The notes under the pieces: model-generated
Database searches by the model: none
What the model saw: the letters and a program-made list of their open reading frames with translations, nothing else
Told to the model about the DNA's origin: nothing
Source: Rhexocercosporidium sp. MPI-PUGE-AT-0058
Lineage: Eukaryota > Ascomycota > Leotiomycetes > Helotiales
Length of the DNA stretch: 64,000 bases
Direction of reading: 5' to 3'
Assembly (NCBI GenBank): GCA_020746875.1
Contig: JAGTJL010000023.1
Span: 558,001-622,000 of the forward strand
Position numbers and translations under genes: made by a program
Shown here: in pieces, positions 46,210 through 59,798 of the stretch
How the letters are laid out: each line of letters opens with the position of its first letter
How positions within the stretch are numbered: position 1 is the first letter of the stretch

Positions 46210-46755
46210 TTATAACTGCCCCGGCTCGTTTCCGCAGCCAAATTCCGTCCCATACCTATTGGTAGGGACTAAGCAAAGTTGCCAAGGCTTCTCGGCCCGC
46301 TCTAAGAGCTCCGTAATAAGGTAGAGCAGCTCGACGAAAAGCAAGTGTTAATTCTTCAAGTTCGCCAAACCAAAAGCGGAAGAACTTCCACTTTAGCCTC
46401 GAGGCGTCTTTTTAACCCTTTTTATATTTATAAGTAATCTATATTACCGCAATTCAGCTCCGGAAATGTCTCCAAAAGTAATAATCACTTTTCTCCGGCC
46501 ATATGGCCATGTCTTCTTACTTAGAAATGTAATGTAACCAATTTCATTACATCGCTCTCTTTGCGCGCAACCATGACCCACCTTTGGCAGGTCCAATCGT
46601 TTCCTTTTCAAGCCATTAAAACCTTGTCCTGCCACGATCAGATGTGGTGAAATATATTGTGAGTTATCGATGCTGCCTCCTGGTGTAAAAGGGCTAAACC
46701 GAGGACTTATGATTGAAACGATAAGGCTGCACTCGAACCTCAGATATACGCCACG
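46210..46755 (-). other. mixed spacer with a short minus-strand frame
   Basis: The frame 46635-46444 (63 codons) begins MAGQGFNGLKRKRLDLPKVG, which resembles a nuclear-protein N-terminus, but nothing downstream continues it. Not recognised. Confidence 0.3.
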
Positions 46756-46757
46756 TA

Positions 46758-46860
46758 AAGTGAACTATAATGAAGTGAAATGAAGTGAAATAGAATGAAG
46801 TGAAGTGGAATGAAGTGGTATGAAATAAGATGAAATAAAGTAAGGTAAAGTAAAGGTTAG
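46758..46860. repeat. degenerate (TGAAG)n pentanucleotide array
   Basis: About twenty 5-base units of the TGAAG/TGAAA/TAAAG type run without interruption. Confidence 0.75.
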
Positions 46861-46879
46861 TAAATCTCATTCGTGGAAC

Positions 46880-49800
46880 AGCGTGGCCTAGTGGGTCTCA
46901 TTGAGATCCTCGTGAAGCGGGCCGATAAGGCATAAGCGACGAAGATATTATCTGCAGCTCCCGTGACTGGCGTAAATATATATATATTAGCCCGTATTTA
47001 AAAATATATTTTAGTCTTTTTTTAAATAAAAAAAGAGATATTTTTAAATATTTATTAAATTTTAAGATTATTTATTTTATATATTCTTAATTTATTTAGT
47101 TATAATAATAATTATCGACAAACTCCTTAATAATAGGCGTGTTATAACTTAGGCCTGAGTAGTTGTTTATATTATAAGTCCACTTAGTCTAAACACTTTA
47201 ATAAGCGATAATTACTAGTTTATTTACTTGCTTTTAGTAGCTAGTAGTTCTCTCCGCTTAAATATGAGGATAGATTAAGACGAAGCCGCCGGAGTATAGG
47301 ACATAATAGGAATATTCGATTACTTAATATATATATATATTTAAATAAATTCTTATATTAAGTATTAAGATTATTTAATTTTAGATATTTTTATTAAATA
47401 GATTTGTATTCTTCTTTAAAATAAAGAACGTAATATATATAAGATGTTAGGAAAGGGATTAAGCTGCCGCTATTAAATATAAGTATCTTTATATTTAAAG
47501 TAATAGCTATTAAATTTACTTTAAGTTATTTTATTATTTAGCTTTTTAAAAATAATTAATATATTTTAATTAATTCCGTTAATAATTTATAACTTAATTT
47601 ACTCTTTAAATACTTTAAATTTAGGGAAAAAAGAGTCTTATTAATAGTTAAGGGAAACTTTTATAAGACTAGTCGATTTACAGAATTAAATACTTAAAAT
47701 ATTACGACGGCCATACTACTTATTATTATATGGCTTTTAGCTATTAGCTCATTGTTTATAGCTTATAAATATTTACTTTTTATTATTTTAGCAATAATAC
47801 CGTTTAAATTATTTAAGGCTGTGTAATTATATTATTTTATTGAAAGCGGGACGTATTATTATTAAGATACTTAAAATATTATTTAAGTAAATCGTTTAAA
47901 AAATGTATGAGTTTAAAATGAGAAAAAATGGTTAGAAATTAATAAGACGTAATTCTGGTGATATTAAGATAAAAAAAATACTTTTTATAAATAAATATAA
48001 GGAGTTCGTTTGAGTATTTTTTAAGGTTTTATTAATTAAACTCGATGAAGTCTTTATATTTATTTAACCAGCGTTATAAAATAAATAAAGAAGTAGTATT
48101 TATGATTTTTTATACGTATAATTTACTTATTTTATTATTTTTTATTTTTTAATTAGGCTTTATATACGTATGCGGCCGCTAGTATAAAGACTAGAGTCTT
48201 AGCATTTACTTTACTTATTATCTCTTATAATCTTCTACCTTTTCTTACTACTTCTTATCTCTTATTATTTCCTACTATTTCTCGCTATTTATTACCATTT
48301 ATTATCGTTCCTCTTCTCCTCAGCTCCTCAGCTCTTTAGCTCTTCTGCTCCTCGGCCTTTTATTATTTCATTTTATTATAGCTTCTTTTGATTTTAATTA
48401 TAAAACCGTAAGTAATGATAAAATAGTTATTTATTATTTAAATTTAAATTATATATTTCTTAGTGAAACTTATTATAATAATTATATTATTAAGTTATTT
48501 AAAGAAGGAGTAATAAAGTTTAGTATAAGCGTTAAGGAAGAGGAGGTAAAAAGTCTTAGGCGAGCTTATAAATTGATTATTTATAATATTATTTATATTT
48601 TATTTGTTTCTTGTTTTTTTATTAAAATATAATAAGGTTATATTATTATAAAGTATATATAAGGAAGAGTCATTAAGTCTATTAAAGACTATGTTTTAAT
48701 AAATAGAATCGCCGATATTATTACTTATTTTACGACTATACGCGGTTTTATACTTAGTTTACTTAGTGATAGAATATTAAGTGGTATTCTTTAGTCTGAA
48801 TATAATAAAGAACTCTTTTTTTATATTATTAAGGAGATAGAAAGTTAATTTAATAAGAGATTACGGAAATAAGATTTTAAATTAAAATTTAATAAATTTG
48901 TATTAATTTTATATTATTTTAATATAACTCTTCGAAACTTCCTTTTACTTAAGAATGATTTTATTTATTTTTTTAATTAAGCTTTTACTAGGTTTTATTT
49001 AAGAGTTTTCGAAGAATATATAATAAGAATTATACGTGAGTTAAGGGATTCTTTTAATAAAAATATCTTAAAGTTAAAGGATTTAACGAAAAAGAAAGAA
49101 GTTTAAATAAATTTAATAATATAAGCTTATTATAATAGTGTACGATTTTATTTATAAGTATAAATTCTTTATTATATTTATAGTAAACTTAAATAAACAT
49201 TACACGCCGCCTTAAACTTGGGGCATAACGACGACAATCCTGTCGATAATTAAAGAAAACTACTTATTACGAATCACCGAGTTAGCAGAAAGCATCGATC
49301 AATTTTATTATACGACTCGCTAAAGTTGGAGCGTCAGAATCTAGATAAGGCAGAGGTTCTTATTACGTTGGAATTTGGTTAGGGGTTTTTGAAGTAATGT
49401 CTTCGTTAGGCCCGAAGTAATTGGCGAAAAATCTTCGGGTGGCGTGTACGGCTTTGCGTTCTACTGGATAATTCTTCCTATTTAGTCATACCTTAATTAT
49501 TTCCTTATTATGGCTTTTTTATAATATTTACAGCCACGGCTTCGAGATTCTAGATAATAACGATAATATACTTAAATTAAATATTTTTATATTTATGGTT
49601 TATAAGAAAGGTATTGAAATGCACGAGCGTACTTATGCGTATTTGAGTTTATATATTTATACTCGGGAAGAGCGTATGCTCCGGCGTGTATTTTAAGTAG
49701 AATTATAATTAAAAAAAGATATAAATATAACGGCATTAGCTTTTAAGAATAAGAACTTTATAGATTTTAAAAAGAGGTTCTTAAGACGGGATAGCTAATG

Positions 49801-51766
49801 CTTGTATTTACTTATATTAGCGTTATTATTATTAAAGAACTAAATAATGAATTCGTTACACCCGGTTTAACTGCTTTCTTCGCGGAATAATATTTAATAA
49901 GTGAGGCGGGATCGATGGACAAGACGACGAGGGAAAGATTTGTAGTAGACTGTGTAAAGTTTTAAGTATATATTTACGTAAATAAACCGGGGGAAAACTG
50001 AATAACTAAACTAAATAGCCGATATAAGAAAGTTTATAAAATCTCGTTTTATTATTTTATTATTATTTTTATATTTAATTATTAATATAACGTCGTCCTT
50101 TTTCTCTTAAGCTTAAAAGTAAATAAAAGGAACTGCTGCGTACTAGTATATTTCTGAGGTAAGTTTTTGTAATTAAGGCAAAAGAGTAATACTTTCCTTT
50201 TAAAAGCGGTACGGGCATATTAAATTAGGCAAAACATTTAAATACTTATCGAAGCTACACAATAGCTTAAGAAGATGTTGTTTAAGATAAAGTATTATAA
50301 TTTCGCTGTATTAAAAATTTTGACGCAACTAAATCGTAAAAACAAAATTCTATTATCTTGTATAACTATGGTCGTTAAGCAAGACTTTACTACTTTAGCC
50401 GACTTCTAGAACTCTAGCGATTAGGCGAAAGAGGAAAAGGACTATTTTTATTTTAAATTTTTTAATTTTATTTATAAACCTTAAATTATAAAAGATATTC
50501 TCGGTAAATAAGAAGAATTCTTTAAAGTTAATTAATAGAATACATAAACTACCGTATAAAACTAATATAAACTAATCTTAGGACTTTATTAATAAGATTA
50601 AAGTGTAGCAATAGCTTAAGACCTGCTATACGAAAGTATGAAAGGCGGGCTGTGACTTTTGCGATTATTCGGCTGCCACGACTTTATAATATATAACAGG
50701 GTAGCTTTCAATATAGCGGACTAGATAATGCACTACCTATGAGATAATAGAAGATCTACCCAGGAGAATAGATCAGCGAATGGAACGATTCTCAACCTGG
50801 TTCACGTCTGAGTTCAAGTCTAATTCGAGCTCTGAAGTGAAAGGCAGCATCTCTTATCTTGGTCTTTAGGGTTGTCGTCGTTATCGTCGTCTAAGTTGGT
50901 GCGGTAGATGACTAGCAGTTAATGCCATAAATGTGAAGTTAATGAAGTGAGTGAAATGGTCATTCAGTAACTCCGATTAGTGACGAGCACCACGTCACAA
51001 CCAGCAGTAGTAGTAGTAGTAGCTGCCGATAATAAAGGCGACAGGCCTGGGATTCGAGGTATGCTTTGAGATCGAGGTGAATTCTCTATACCTTCGGATA
51101 TATGTTAATTATAAAGTACGTTATAACAACTTGACAAGATGCTGTCACTTCTAAGGCAAGATGCTCCCAGTCCGAACCTTGAAGTTGGATTAGCCTTAAA
51201 TTACGCTGATAGGTATGATGAGATGTGTTCAGACCTTTAGTAATCTGAGTCTCCGCCTGTTATGCTGGGGTCGTAGGACGACTGACCTATCCGGAGGGCT
51301 TTGCATTCTGAAACAATCTGCTCTTAGTTTTGTAGTCTCTTAAGTTAGTCTCTTAAATGTAAAGAAAAGAAAAAGAAAGGTTCGTGAAAGGTTCTTATCT
51401 GCTAGTCTAATCTACCTCAGCCCTTGCTAGTGCTGACGTACGTGCCTTTAATAAGGCAGGGGCTTGGACGATAGCCAGCAATCTAATAGTAGGATTAAGA
51501 GTTGAAACCTTATCATAGGAACCAAAATCATTTGAATCCTCGTCCAAATTCCCAATCTTAATATTTGAAGAGATATCGTAGCCTAAGCGAGATTCCTAAT
51601 TCATCGATGCAGGAAGGGGCGACGATCCATTTGTCATCGCAACTTCTCAGAATTTATTATCCTTAGACCGTAGAATTATGCGTACTATTAATTAAAGTGA
51701 AAAAATCATCTCTTATTCTCGTCGATTACGGCTGCAAGAGTCGGAGATATCGGGGAATATAATTAC
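46880..51766. other. AT-rich decayed region, no gene recognised
   Basis: 46.9-50.6 kb is extremely AT-rich; a plus-strand coding-like stretch with many TAA/TAG lies at about 48680-49110 (LRNFLLLKNDFIYFF and FTRFYLRVFEEYIIRIIREL blocks), family unknown. 50.65-51.7 kb is less biased and holds an (AGT)n microsatellite (51005-51021) but no recognised gene. Confidence 0.45.
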
Positions 51767-54700
51767 TTATATATTACCTTCCTCCTCCTCTCCATCACTT
51801 TCCCCGTTGTTTTTATCTCCAGTGTCATCAATAACCTTTTGCATACCCTTCTCTTTTGGCCTAAATAATTCGACCAGAAACGACTTCCCGTAAGTCATAG
51901 TAACATCAATAGTAATCCTGCATTGCTCGTCCTTAGCCCTTAGATTAACACCCTTGTCTATCAACTCCTTAAAGATCTCTAGCATATCCTCGCGTTACTC
52001 TTTCTTTATATCCTATACTTCCTTCTTTCGCTACCGTTTTGTTATAATATATAATAAGTTTCTGCCTTAGTTATTGCACACTTGCAGATCTGCCTCAGCA
52101 TTTACGAAAATAAGCAATGCTTTAAGATAGGAAATATCGTTATCGAAAGCGTAATTAAGAATACTGTAATTATTGGACCAATTAACTGTAACCTTTTAAG
52201 ATTTTGTTATAAAGTGAAATAAAACTATTTCGCCTAGTTTGTTTTAATAATTAATATAAGTACTCCGAGATAGAAAATCCCGGAATCGTTAAGCTATTGC
52301 TAAAACTTTCTCCTTCTCCCCCAGGAATTAAAGTACGAGATAATAAAAAACGGTATTGCCTCTCGAGTCGGCTATCGTGAGATCACATCCATAGGAGATT
52401 AAGACGTCAGTGATTTATTTATACGTATAATTATTTACAAAAGCGATTTGCAGCGGCGTAAACCTTTCTTTATTATATCGATAAATAATTTTAGATGACC
52501 GGCTAATTAGATCCGTAAACAAAGCTTAATTAACTTCGTTTAGCTTTTTTAGTAAAGTATATATTTAATATAAAGCAGTTCTTCTTGATTCGTCCGCCGC
52601 TCCTACGATTGCCCTTATCGCTAGAAGCTTTAATACTGCTACTGAATAGCACACCCGTTTCGGTTTTAATAGCTCGGTACTTTAGTTTTTTAATAATAAA
52701 GTAAATGAAAGAAAACAAGCTAAGATGAGGGAGGTTCGTTTACTTGATCTTCGTAGCTCGACAGGGAAATTTAATATATTTTAAAAAAGATCTAATATAT
52801 TATGTTCTTTGATGACGATTTAAAGAATAAACGAGCCGTCTCTTAAAATGGCAATAAGGCTGGCCTTGTACTCGAGGAGAAGCGATATCATGGCTATTTG
52901 CTTTAGATTATAAGGATATTTGGAAATTTATTTGTATACTTGTTAGAGAGGCTTACTGCCTTATGAAATGTAAATCCATCTTTCGGGTCCGCTCTTGCTT
53001 TAAGAAGCAACTCAGTTGCGTCGACGTCTAGATTCGCAATAATTGAGGCAAGTAGAGAAGGAGTGCCGAGCTTGATATTAGCACTATGATCCAGGAGCAT
53101 GCGGGTGACGTTTACATGATCCGCTATATTTAGGCACGACCTGCCCTCGCTATCGAGCACGTTAGGATTTGCCTTACGCTTAAGTAAGATGTGCACAATC
53201 TCTTCTTTCTAAAATCCATTAGACGGATTGCATTCGTCTGAATATATTATTGTTATCAGCGGTGTTTTACCGTACGAATCTCTAGCTTCGATATTCACTC
53301 CGTAATCCAAGAGATACTCGATAGCTTTTATATTTTAGAAATAGGTTCCGGCAGATAATAAATGCAAGGCTGTAGCTTGTGAACCTTTATATATAGAGTC
53401 ATATAAATTCGGAATGAAATTTATATTAACCTTAATCTTTTTAATAAGTATTTTAATAATTTCCAGTCGAGGCAGTTATTATTAATAAGTATAGCAAAGA
53501 AGCGAGCCTGGGTTTTCTTATGCATTTATTTACTCTTCTTCGTCAAGACCGATAGCTTAAACGGAATACTTTTTTAAGAGGCTTGCATGCCTCTATTTAA
53601 CGAGTTGGTAGAGCCTTGTCTGTCCCCCTTTTTTAAGAGCTGTGAGATCGCTTTCGATTTTCATAAATTCTTCGAAAATATTATAATCTTTCTTTCGCAA
53701 GATTTCCGCGAACTTTTACGCGTGGCTATATTTCGTACTCTGGCTATCGTTTAGAAATTGCCTGCCTTTATATCTAGGAGGGTTAGCTTTTTCAAATATT
53801 TCTTTTACTTCGTCCGTGTAGCCGGGCGTTTATATTAACGCTTTTGCCTTTAGGTTTTTTATAGAAAATCCTCGATTCCGCAATTCGTTAACTAGCTCTA
53901 TATAATTGCCCGCGACAGTAAGATCCAAAAGTGTCAATTCTTCTTCACCGACTTTAAAAGTAGCTTTGAAATCTGCGCCGGCCGTTTCGAGAATTTCTAT
54001 AATATCTTTCGACCGCCTCGTTTCTGAAGCTACTTTATTTCTATTTTAAGAGCCTGGTTTTGCTGTATTTTCACGAGTTACACAAGCTTTAAGAACCTTT
54101 TTAAGTAAGTCTCTTAAGTATTTGGGGGTCTAAAGCAAATTCTCCTCTTCGAGCTTCGCGATTGCGTGCATAGGCGTTAGACTAAGTTTGTCCTTAATTA
54201 AAAATCTAGCGCTAGTAGCGATAAGTAATTGAGTATTTTCAGGACGGCTAAAGCGATAAGCGTAGTGTAATACCGTTCGTCCGCTATTATTTTCTACATT
54301 TAATATTATATTAAGTATACCACGCTTCCCGTACTCCTAAAGCAATAAAGATACTATATTACTTTACCGTGCCCGGGCTATAATATATAACGGCGCGATT
54401 CTTTTATTAATCTTAAGTATTAAATCGGCATTAGTTTTAAGTAACCATCCGACGTGAATATCGAAGAAGCTCGTAGCGTAATATATGGCATTTATACTAA
54501 TGTTATCGAGTGAATTAATATTTAATAGTAGGTAAAGTTTTCCATTCAATAACTAATCCATAAATCCTTTAAATCGCTGATATTAATTTACTTCCGAGTT
54601 TTTAGTTATAAAAGCAATATAAAAAGGTATTTGGTCGGCTTTGTTTCGAGAATGAGTTTTAACTCTTATATTGAGTAACGCCCTTATCTCTTAAGCGTAC

Positions 54701-55895
54701 CCTGTAGGACTATAGTTTTTTAACGCTATTTCGTGGAAAAGTATATTGCCGTCGTTATTAATCGCACGAGGATTTGCGCTAGCTTTAGCTAGTCTTTTAA
54801 TAATATTAAATTAGTAATATTTTTAAATATATCGGTAAAGTATTATATTATTATTTAAATCTCTTATTTTGGCGGAATAGCTAAGGTCCAGTAGCTTTTT
54901 AAAAGAATCCCATTTAATATTATACATATCGAAAAGTCTAAATAGAATTATATTATTTAATGCATTTGTGGAAGTAAGTTTTAAGCCCTTTTTAACTAAT
55001 ATTTTAAGTAGATATTCGTTTTTTAAGCCGTCTCTGCTTTTATTTATTGACAGTAGTAGAGGTTTTTCGTTTTTGTTTAATTTATTAAAATTAGCTCCTG
55101 CTTCGATGAATGCTTTTCAGAGCTTCTCGTTACCGAAATTCTTAATACCCGCGAATATGTAATATAATAGCGTCTATCCGTTTTTATTCTCGATAGTTAC
55201 GTTAGCGCCGTGTTTTATAAGTTTGAAAACACTTAACTCCTTTAATACTTTTTTATTACTATTAAACGAGTTTAATTAACCACGACTTATAAATACGATA
55301 ATATTAAGAATCGGGGTCGATCTCTTATTATTTTTCGTATTAATATTTACTTTAAATTTAACTAGAAAATCGATTATTTTTAGTAGCTCCGGATTAACTT
55401 TATGAAAAGAGGTCGCTCCCGATCTATAACGTAGTTTAGGATTTATATTATATTAAAGTAATAAGTTTGTGATAATATACTCCGTTTTCTTTAATTCTTA
55501 TTCTCCGAATACGATATATCGCTTTTTAATTGCGAAGTATAACGGTATGTGATTGTTAACCGTTCGGGAGTTTATATCGCCACTAGCATTTATAAAAAGT
55601 TTTAAATATCTTTCTTTTTTGACTTTATCTTCTTAAAAAGAGTTGTGCTTATTTATTTTAGCGAAAGCATGAATCGCTGTCGTCCTTTTATAAGATCCTG
55701 ATTTTAAAGTGATCTCCTCGTGTAAAAAGTATATTGTCTTAATGCTTTTCCTCGACGCGAAGATTAGAATCCGCTCTATTCCGAAGCAAAACTTTAACGA
55801 GCGAATTATTTATCTTATTCGTAGCCACAATTAAGGACGACACTCCATTTATAAATACATCGATAGATACTTTGCTCGTTTTTATAATCGCTTCG

Positions 55896-55903
55896 GCTGC
55901 ATT
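55896..55903. repeat. left 8 bp target-site duplication (GCTGCATT)
   Basis: Repeated exactly at 59799-59806. Removing the insert plus one copy restores an uninterrupted ankyrin-region frame (Ser-Asn-Ala-Ala-Glu-Ala on the minus strand). Confidence 0.92.
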
Positions 55904-58900
55904 CAGCGTAAAAAATGATTAGATTAGATTAGATTAATGGCTATTAATCTAAATCTAATCAAGTAAAATTTGAATTAATCAAATTCTAATCTAATTTAAT
56001 CTAATTAATCAAGAATTAATTGATTAATTTGATTAATAAAAGAGCCGCATCCTAATTAGGTTTAGATTTTTGAGACTAAACTAAAAAGGGTTAGTATATA
56101 CTAAGAATAGATTTAGTCAAAACTTTAGAAGCTCGGTTAATTTGGATTAAGCGAAAATTAATCCTAAACTTATTTATATTATATATAATATATAATTAAG
56201 AAGCTAATTAATAAGAGACAATAAGCTAGTAAGTTTATAAATAGACTACTAATAATAATTTCTATTTTAAGATTAAAATCTGTAGTATTTTATTAATAGA
56301 ATACGTATTTACAAGTAAATATTTCTTATTTATTATATAATTCCAAATAGCTTTTAAAGAAATTATTAATCATAAGTCCAATTGTAATAAGTAATATATT
56401 AGTAAGATTTTAATATAAATTAGTAATAGTAAAATCTATTTTAAGATTAAAAATTAGAGTATTTTATTAATAGAATACGTATTTATAAGCAAGTATTCCT
56501 TATTTGTCAGCTAATTCCAAATACTTTTCTAAAGAATTCGATAAATTTCTACTTATTATAAATCAACTATATTTAATTATAAATTAATACCTTTATGACT
56601 TATAATAATTACAAATAATAGTTATAATTTCTAATAAGTAGAATCAACTAGAAAGTAATATTCTTTATATAAACGAAGATTCTCTGTTGTAAAGATAGAT
56701 TTTTCTTTAATCAGAAATCAACTACTTTTATAATCGATACTTATATTATAACTACTACGACTATTATTTTTTATAATATTATTACTATTATTCCTTATAC
56801 GAAATGTCTTAAAAATCCTCTATTAAGCTTAATTTAGAGCAAAATCAACCTACTTTTCAATTAGAGCCTTTAGACGAAGCTCCTCTTATATTTAAAGAAA
56901 AGCTATTCTCTAAGACTTTAGATACTCCTAAGGAAAATCCCGAAGATCCGAAAAATTACCGTTCGGTTACTATTAAGTGTCTATTTATAGGCTGTCGGTA
57001 AGTTTATATAATTAATATTAATAAATTAAATAACTAACTTATTTATTAGAAAAACGTGGTATAATCAACGAGTTTATCAATCGACTAGTAATTATATTAC
57101 TCACTACCGATACTCACATAAGAGCTATAATATTAGTCGACTACTTAGTGGTTTGTCAAGTAATAATGGTAAGTTATTCTAATAATACTAAAACAAATAT
57201 ATAACTAATAATAATAGATACTTCCGACGCTGAATCGTCTCAAGGCTCTTCGACTATATTAGACGCTTTCTCTCGACAAAGAGCTAATAAGCGTAAAGAA
57301 CCGGAAAAAGAATTGTTTAATATTAATAACTTTAAGAATTTACTTCTTAATTTTATTATATCAAATAATATCTCTTTTCGAGCAATCTCTAGTATATCTT
57401 TTAAAGAACTAGCTTTTTATCTTAACGAGTAAGTTATATTAATGTTTATATTATTAATAATATATTAATAAAATTATAGTCAAGTACCTCTTATATATCC
57501 GGCAATAATAAAAGAAGAGTTAAATACTCTTTACCTTTTAAAGCAAAATATTATTAAAGAAGAACTACAAGAAGTTATTACTTCTAATAGCAGTTTCTCT
57601 TTGACTTTAGACGCTTGGACAGCTATTAATCAAGACGCGTATCTTGGTATTACAATGTAAGTTTATATTTTAATATTAATATTATAATATTATAATACTA
57701 ATTCATTTATTAATTTAGTCATTTTATAAACAACAACTTTAAATTAAAAAGCTATTTATTAGCTATGCGACCTCTTATTGAACGGCATTCCGGAGTTTAT
57801 ATGTTTCAAGTCTTATTAGAGACTTTAATAGAATATAATATTAAATATAATATCTCTACGTAAGTTATTTTTTTAAAAAATATTTAATATAAATACTTAC
57901 TTTTAATAATAGAATTACTAGAGATAACGCGAGCTCTAACGATACTCTTATTAGTACTTTAAAACAGTATTATATAAGAGAATCTATTAAATTTCAAGGC
58001 GATATAGCTTATTTAGCTCACGTACTTAATTTAGTCGTTTAAAATATATTAAAAGCTCTTATTAAAGAAGCTTATAATGATATTAACGATAACAATATCT
58101 ATCAAGAAGAGAATAATCAAGAAGAGGAATATAATAGTAAGTGTATTTAATAACTCTTTATTATATTTTATATATTAATAATCCATTTAAATATATCTCT
58201 TTAGAAAAAAGTAAGAAAAATAATCGTCGGTATTCGATATTCACAAGAAAATAAAAGAAACTTCGATATACAAGTTAAAGCTTTAGAAATTAATAATCCT
58301 CGACTACCTCAATTAGGTAAGTTTTACTTATATTAAGTATTAATTATATTTAAGTTTATTTACTAATTTTATTATTAGATCAAAAAACCCGATGGTCCTC
58401 TACGGCTAATATGCTTAAGGACTTTTTACACGTTTGGCAAGCTATTAAAATCGTTATAAGCCTATCGACTACTAAGTCTTTTGAAAAGAATAAAGAAATT
58501 CTTATTTTAAAAGACTCGGAAATAGCTTATTTAGAAAAGTGCTTGAAGATATTTAATATCTTTATAAAGCCTACTATTAAGCTTCAAGCCGAAAAATATT
58601 CAACGATTTATTATTTATTACCTGAGGTATATAAATTATATACTCGATTAGAAGGATTAAAAGAAGAAATTAATGTAAGTAATAAATATTAATATAAATA
58701 TTAATTTATTTACTAAATTTAATCTTAGGATCTTAACTTTACCGACGCTATTAATAGAGGGCTTATTAAGCTCCGAAAATATTATCCTAAAACAGGAAAT
58801 ATAAACGAAAATAATAAGAGCTTATATTTAGCTCTAATATTGGACCCTCGTATTAAACAAGAGGGCCTAGAAGTTATTGGCTTATCTCGAAATCAAGCCT

Positions 58901-59798
58901 TTGAAATATATAATAGATTAAAAGAAGTTTATAATATGTAAGTATATTATTTATATTACTTAAAATTAAATAAATTATTAATTAATTAAATAGCTTTAAA
59001 GTCGACTTCGCGCTAGCAAATCCTCCTATCGAAGAAGCTCAAAGTCTAGCTCTCGAAGATAGCGACGATGATTCTGATATTTATATTTAAGACAATGAAA
59101 ATAACGATTTAAATGAATTAGATAAATATATTCAAGAACCAAGAGCTAATAAAGCGGTAAGTAATAAAACTTTTATATATTATATATACTAATATTATAA
59201 TAGACTTGACCTCTTACTTTTTGGCTTCAAAATAAAGATAAATACCTCGTATTATCTTTAATAGCTAGAAATTATTTACAAATTCCGGCTACTTCAGCAC
59301 CTAGTGAGAGGTTTTTTAGTCAAGGGGCTCTTATTATTAATAAGCTAAGAAATCGACTAGCAAAAGATACGTTTGAAAAGATTATTTGCTTAAAAAGTTG
59401 GGGAGTTATTAAAGAGAAAGAGGAAGAAGACAATATAAGAGAAGAAGTTAGAGATATAGAAAATAACAACTTATTCTTTATTGAATAGGTTTTGTTAGTT
59501 AGTTTATTAGTTAGTTTATTAATTAAATTATTATTTGATTCATTAATTGATTTATAAGTTACTTGTTTAATTATTTAACTATCTGGTTCATTATTACTTA
59601 ATAGTATTATAAATATATTTATTTATTTGTTTAATATTATTATAAGTCAGTCATTAATCAAATTAATCTAGATTAATCTAGATTAATTAATCTAATTCTA
59701 ATCTAATCAAGTCAATTTTTCATTAATCTAATTCTAATCTAATCTAATCAATTAATCATGTTATTAATCGATTAGCTTGATTAATTTTGCTCACGCTG
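55904..59798 (+). mobile_element. hAT-superfamily transposon, 3895 bp, least decayed in the window
   Basis: The ends read CAGCGTAAAAAATGATTAG (left) and CAGCGTGAGCAAAATTAATC (right, reverse complement). About 130 bp at each end is packed with TCTAAT/GATTA repeats, likely transposase binding sites. GCTGCATT duplications flank it. The interior carries one multi-exon transposase gene with few lesions. Confidence 0.93.
56804..59488 (+). pseudogene. hAT transposase with ten introns, four in-frame stops
   Basis: From ATG 56804 to TAG 59486-59488 eleven exons can be read, separated by ten AT-rich introns whose donors are all GTAAGT. Intron 1 is 56998-57049. Exon 2 carries a BED-finger-like region (TWYNQRVYQSTSNYITHYRY). 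Later exons hold SFSLTLDAWTAINQDAYLGI (catalytic region), RDNASSNDTLI, FQGDIAYLAHVLNLVV, TRWSSTANMLKDFLHVW (58386-58440), LYLALILDPRIKQEGLEVIG, and the dimerisation block YLQIPATSAPSERFFSQGAL, then NKLRNRLAKDTFEKI (59270-59390). Stops at 56810 (third codon), about 58039, about 59087 and about 59208 fit CAA-to-TAA or CGA/TGG-to-TGA. A one-base phase mismatch lies at the A6 run near 58205. Inactive as read, but only lightly damaged. Confidence 0.85.

Noticed and set aside
46880..46960. tRNA-like stretch
   Set aside because: No acceptable acceptor, anticodon and T-arm pairing could be drawn by eye.
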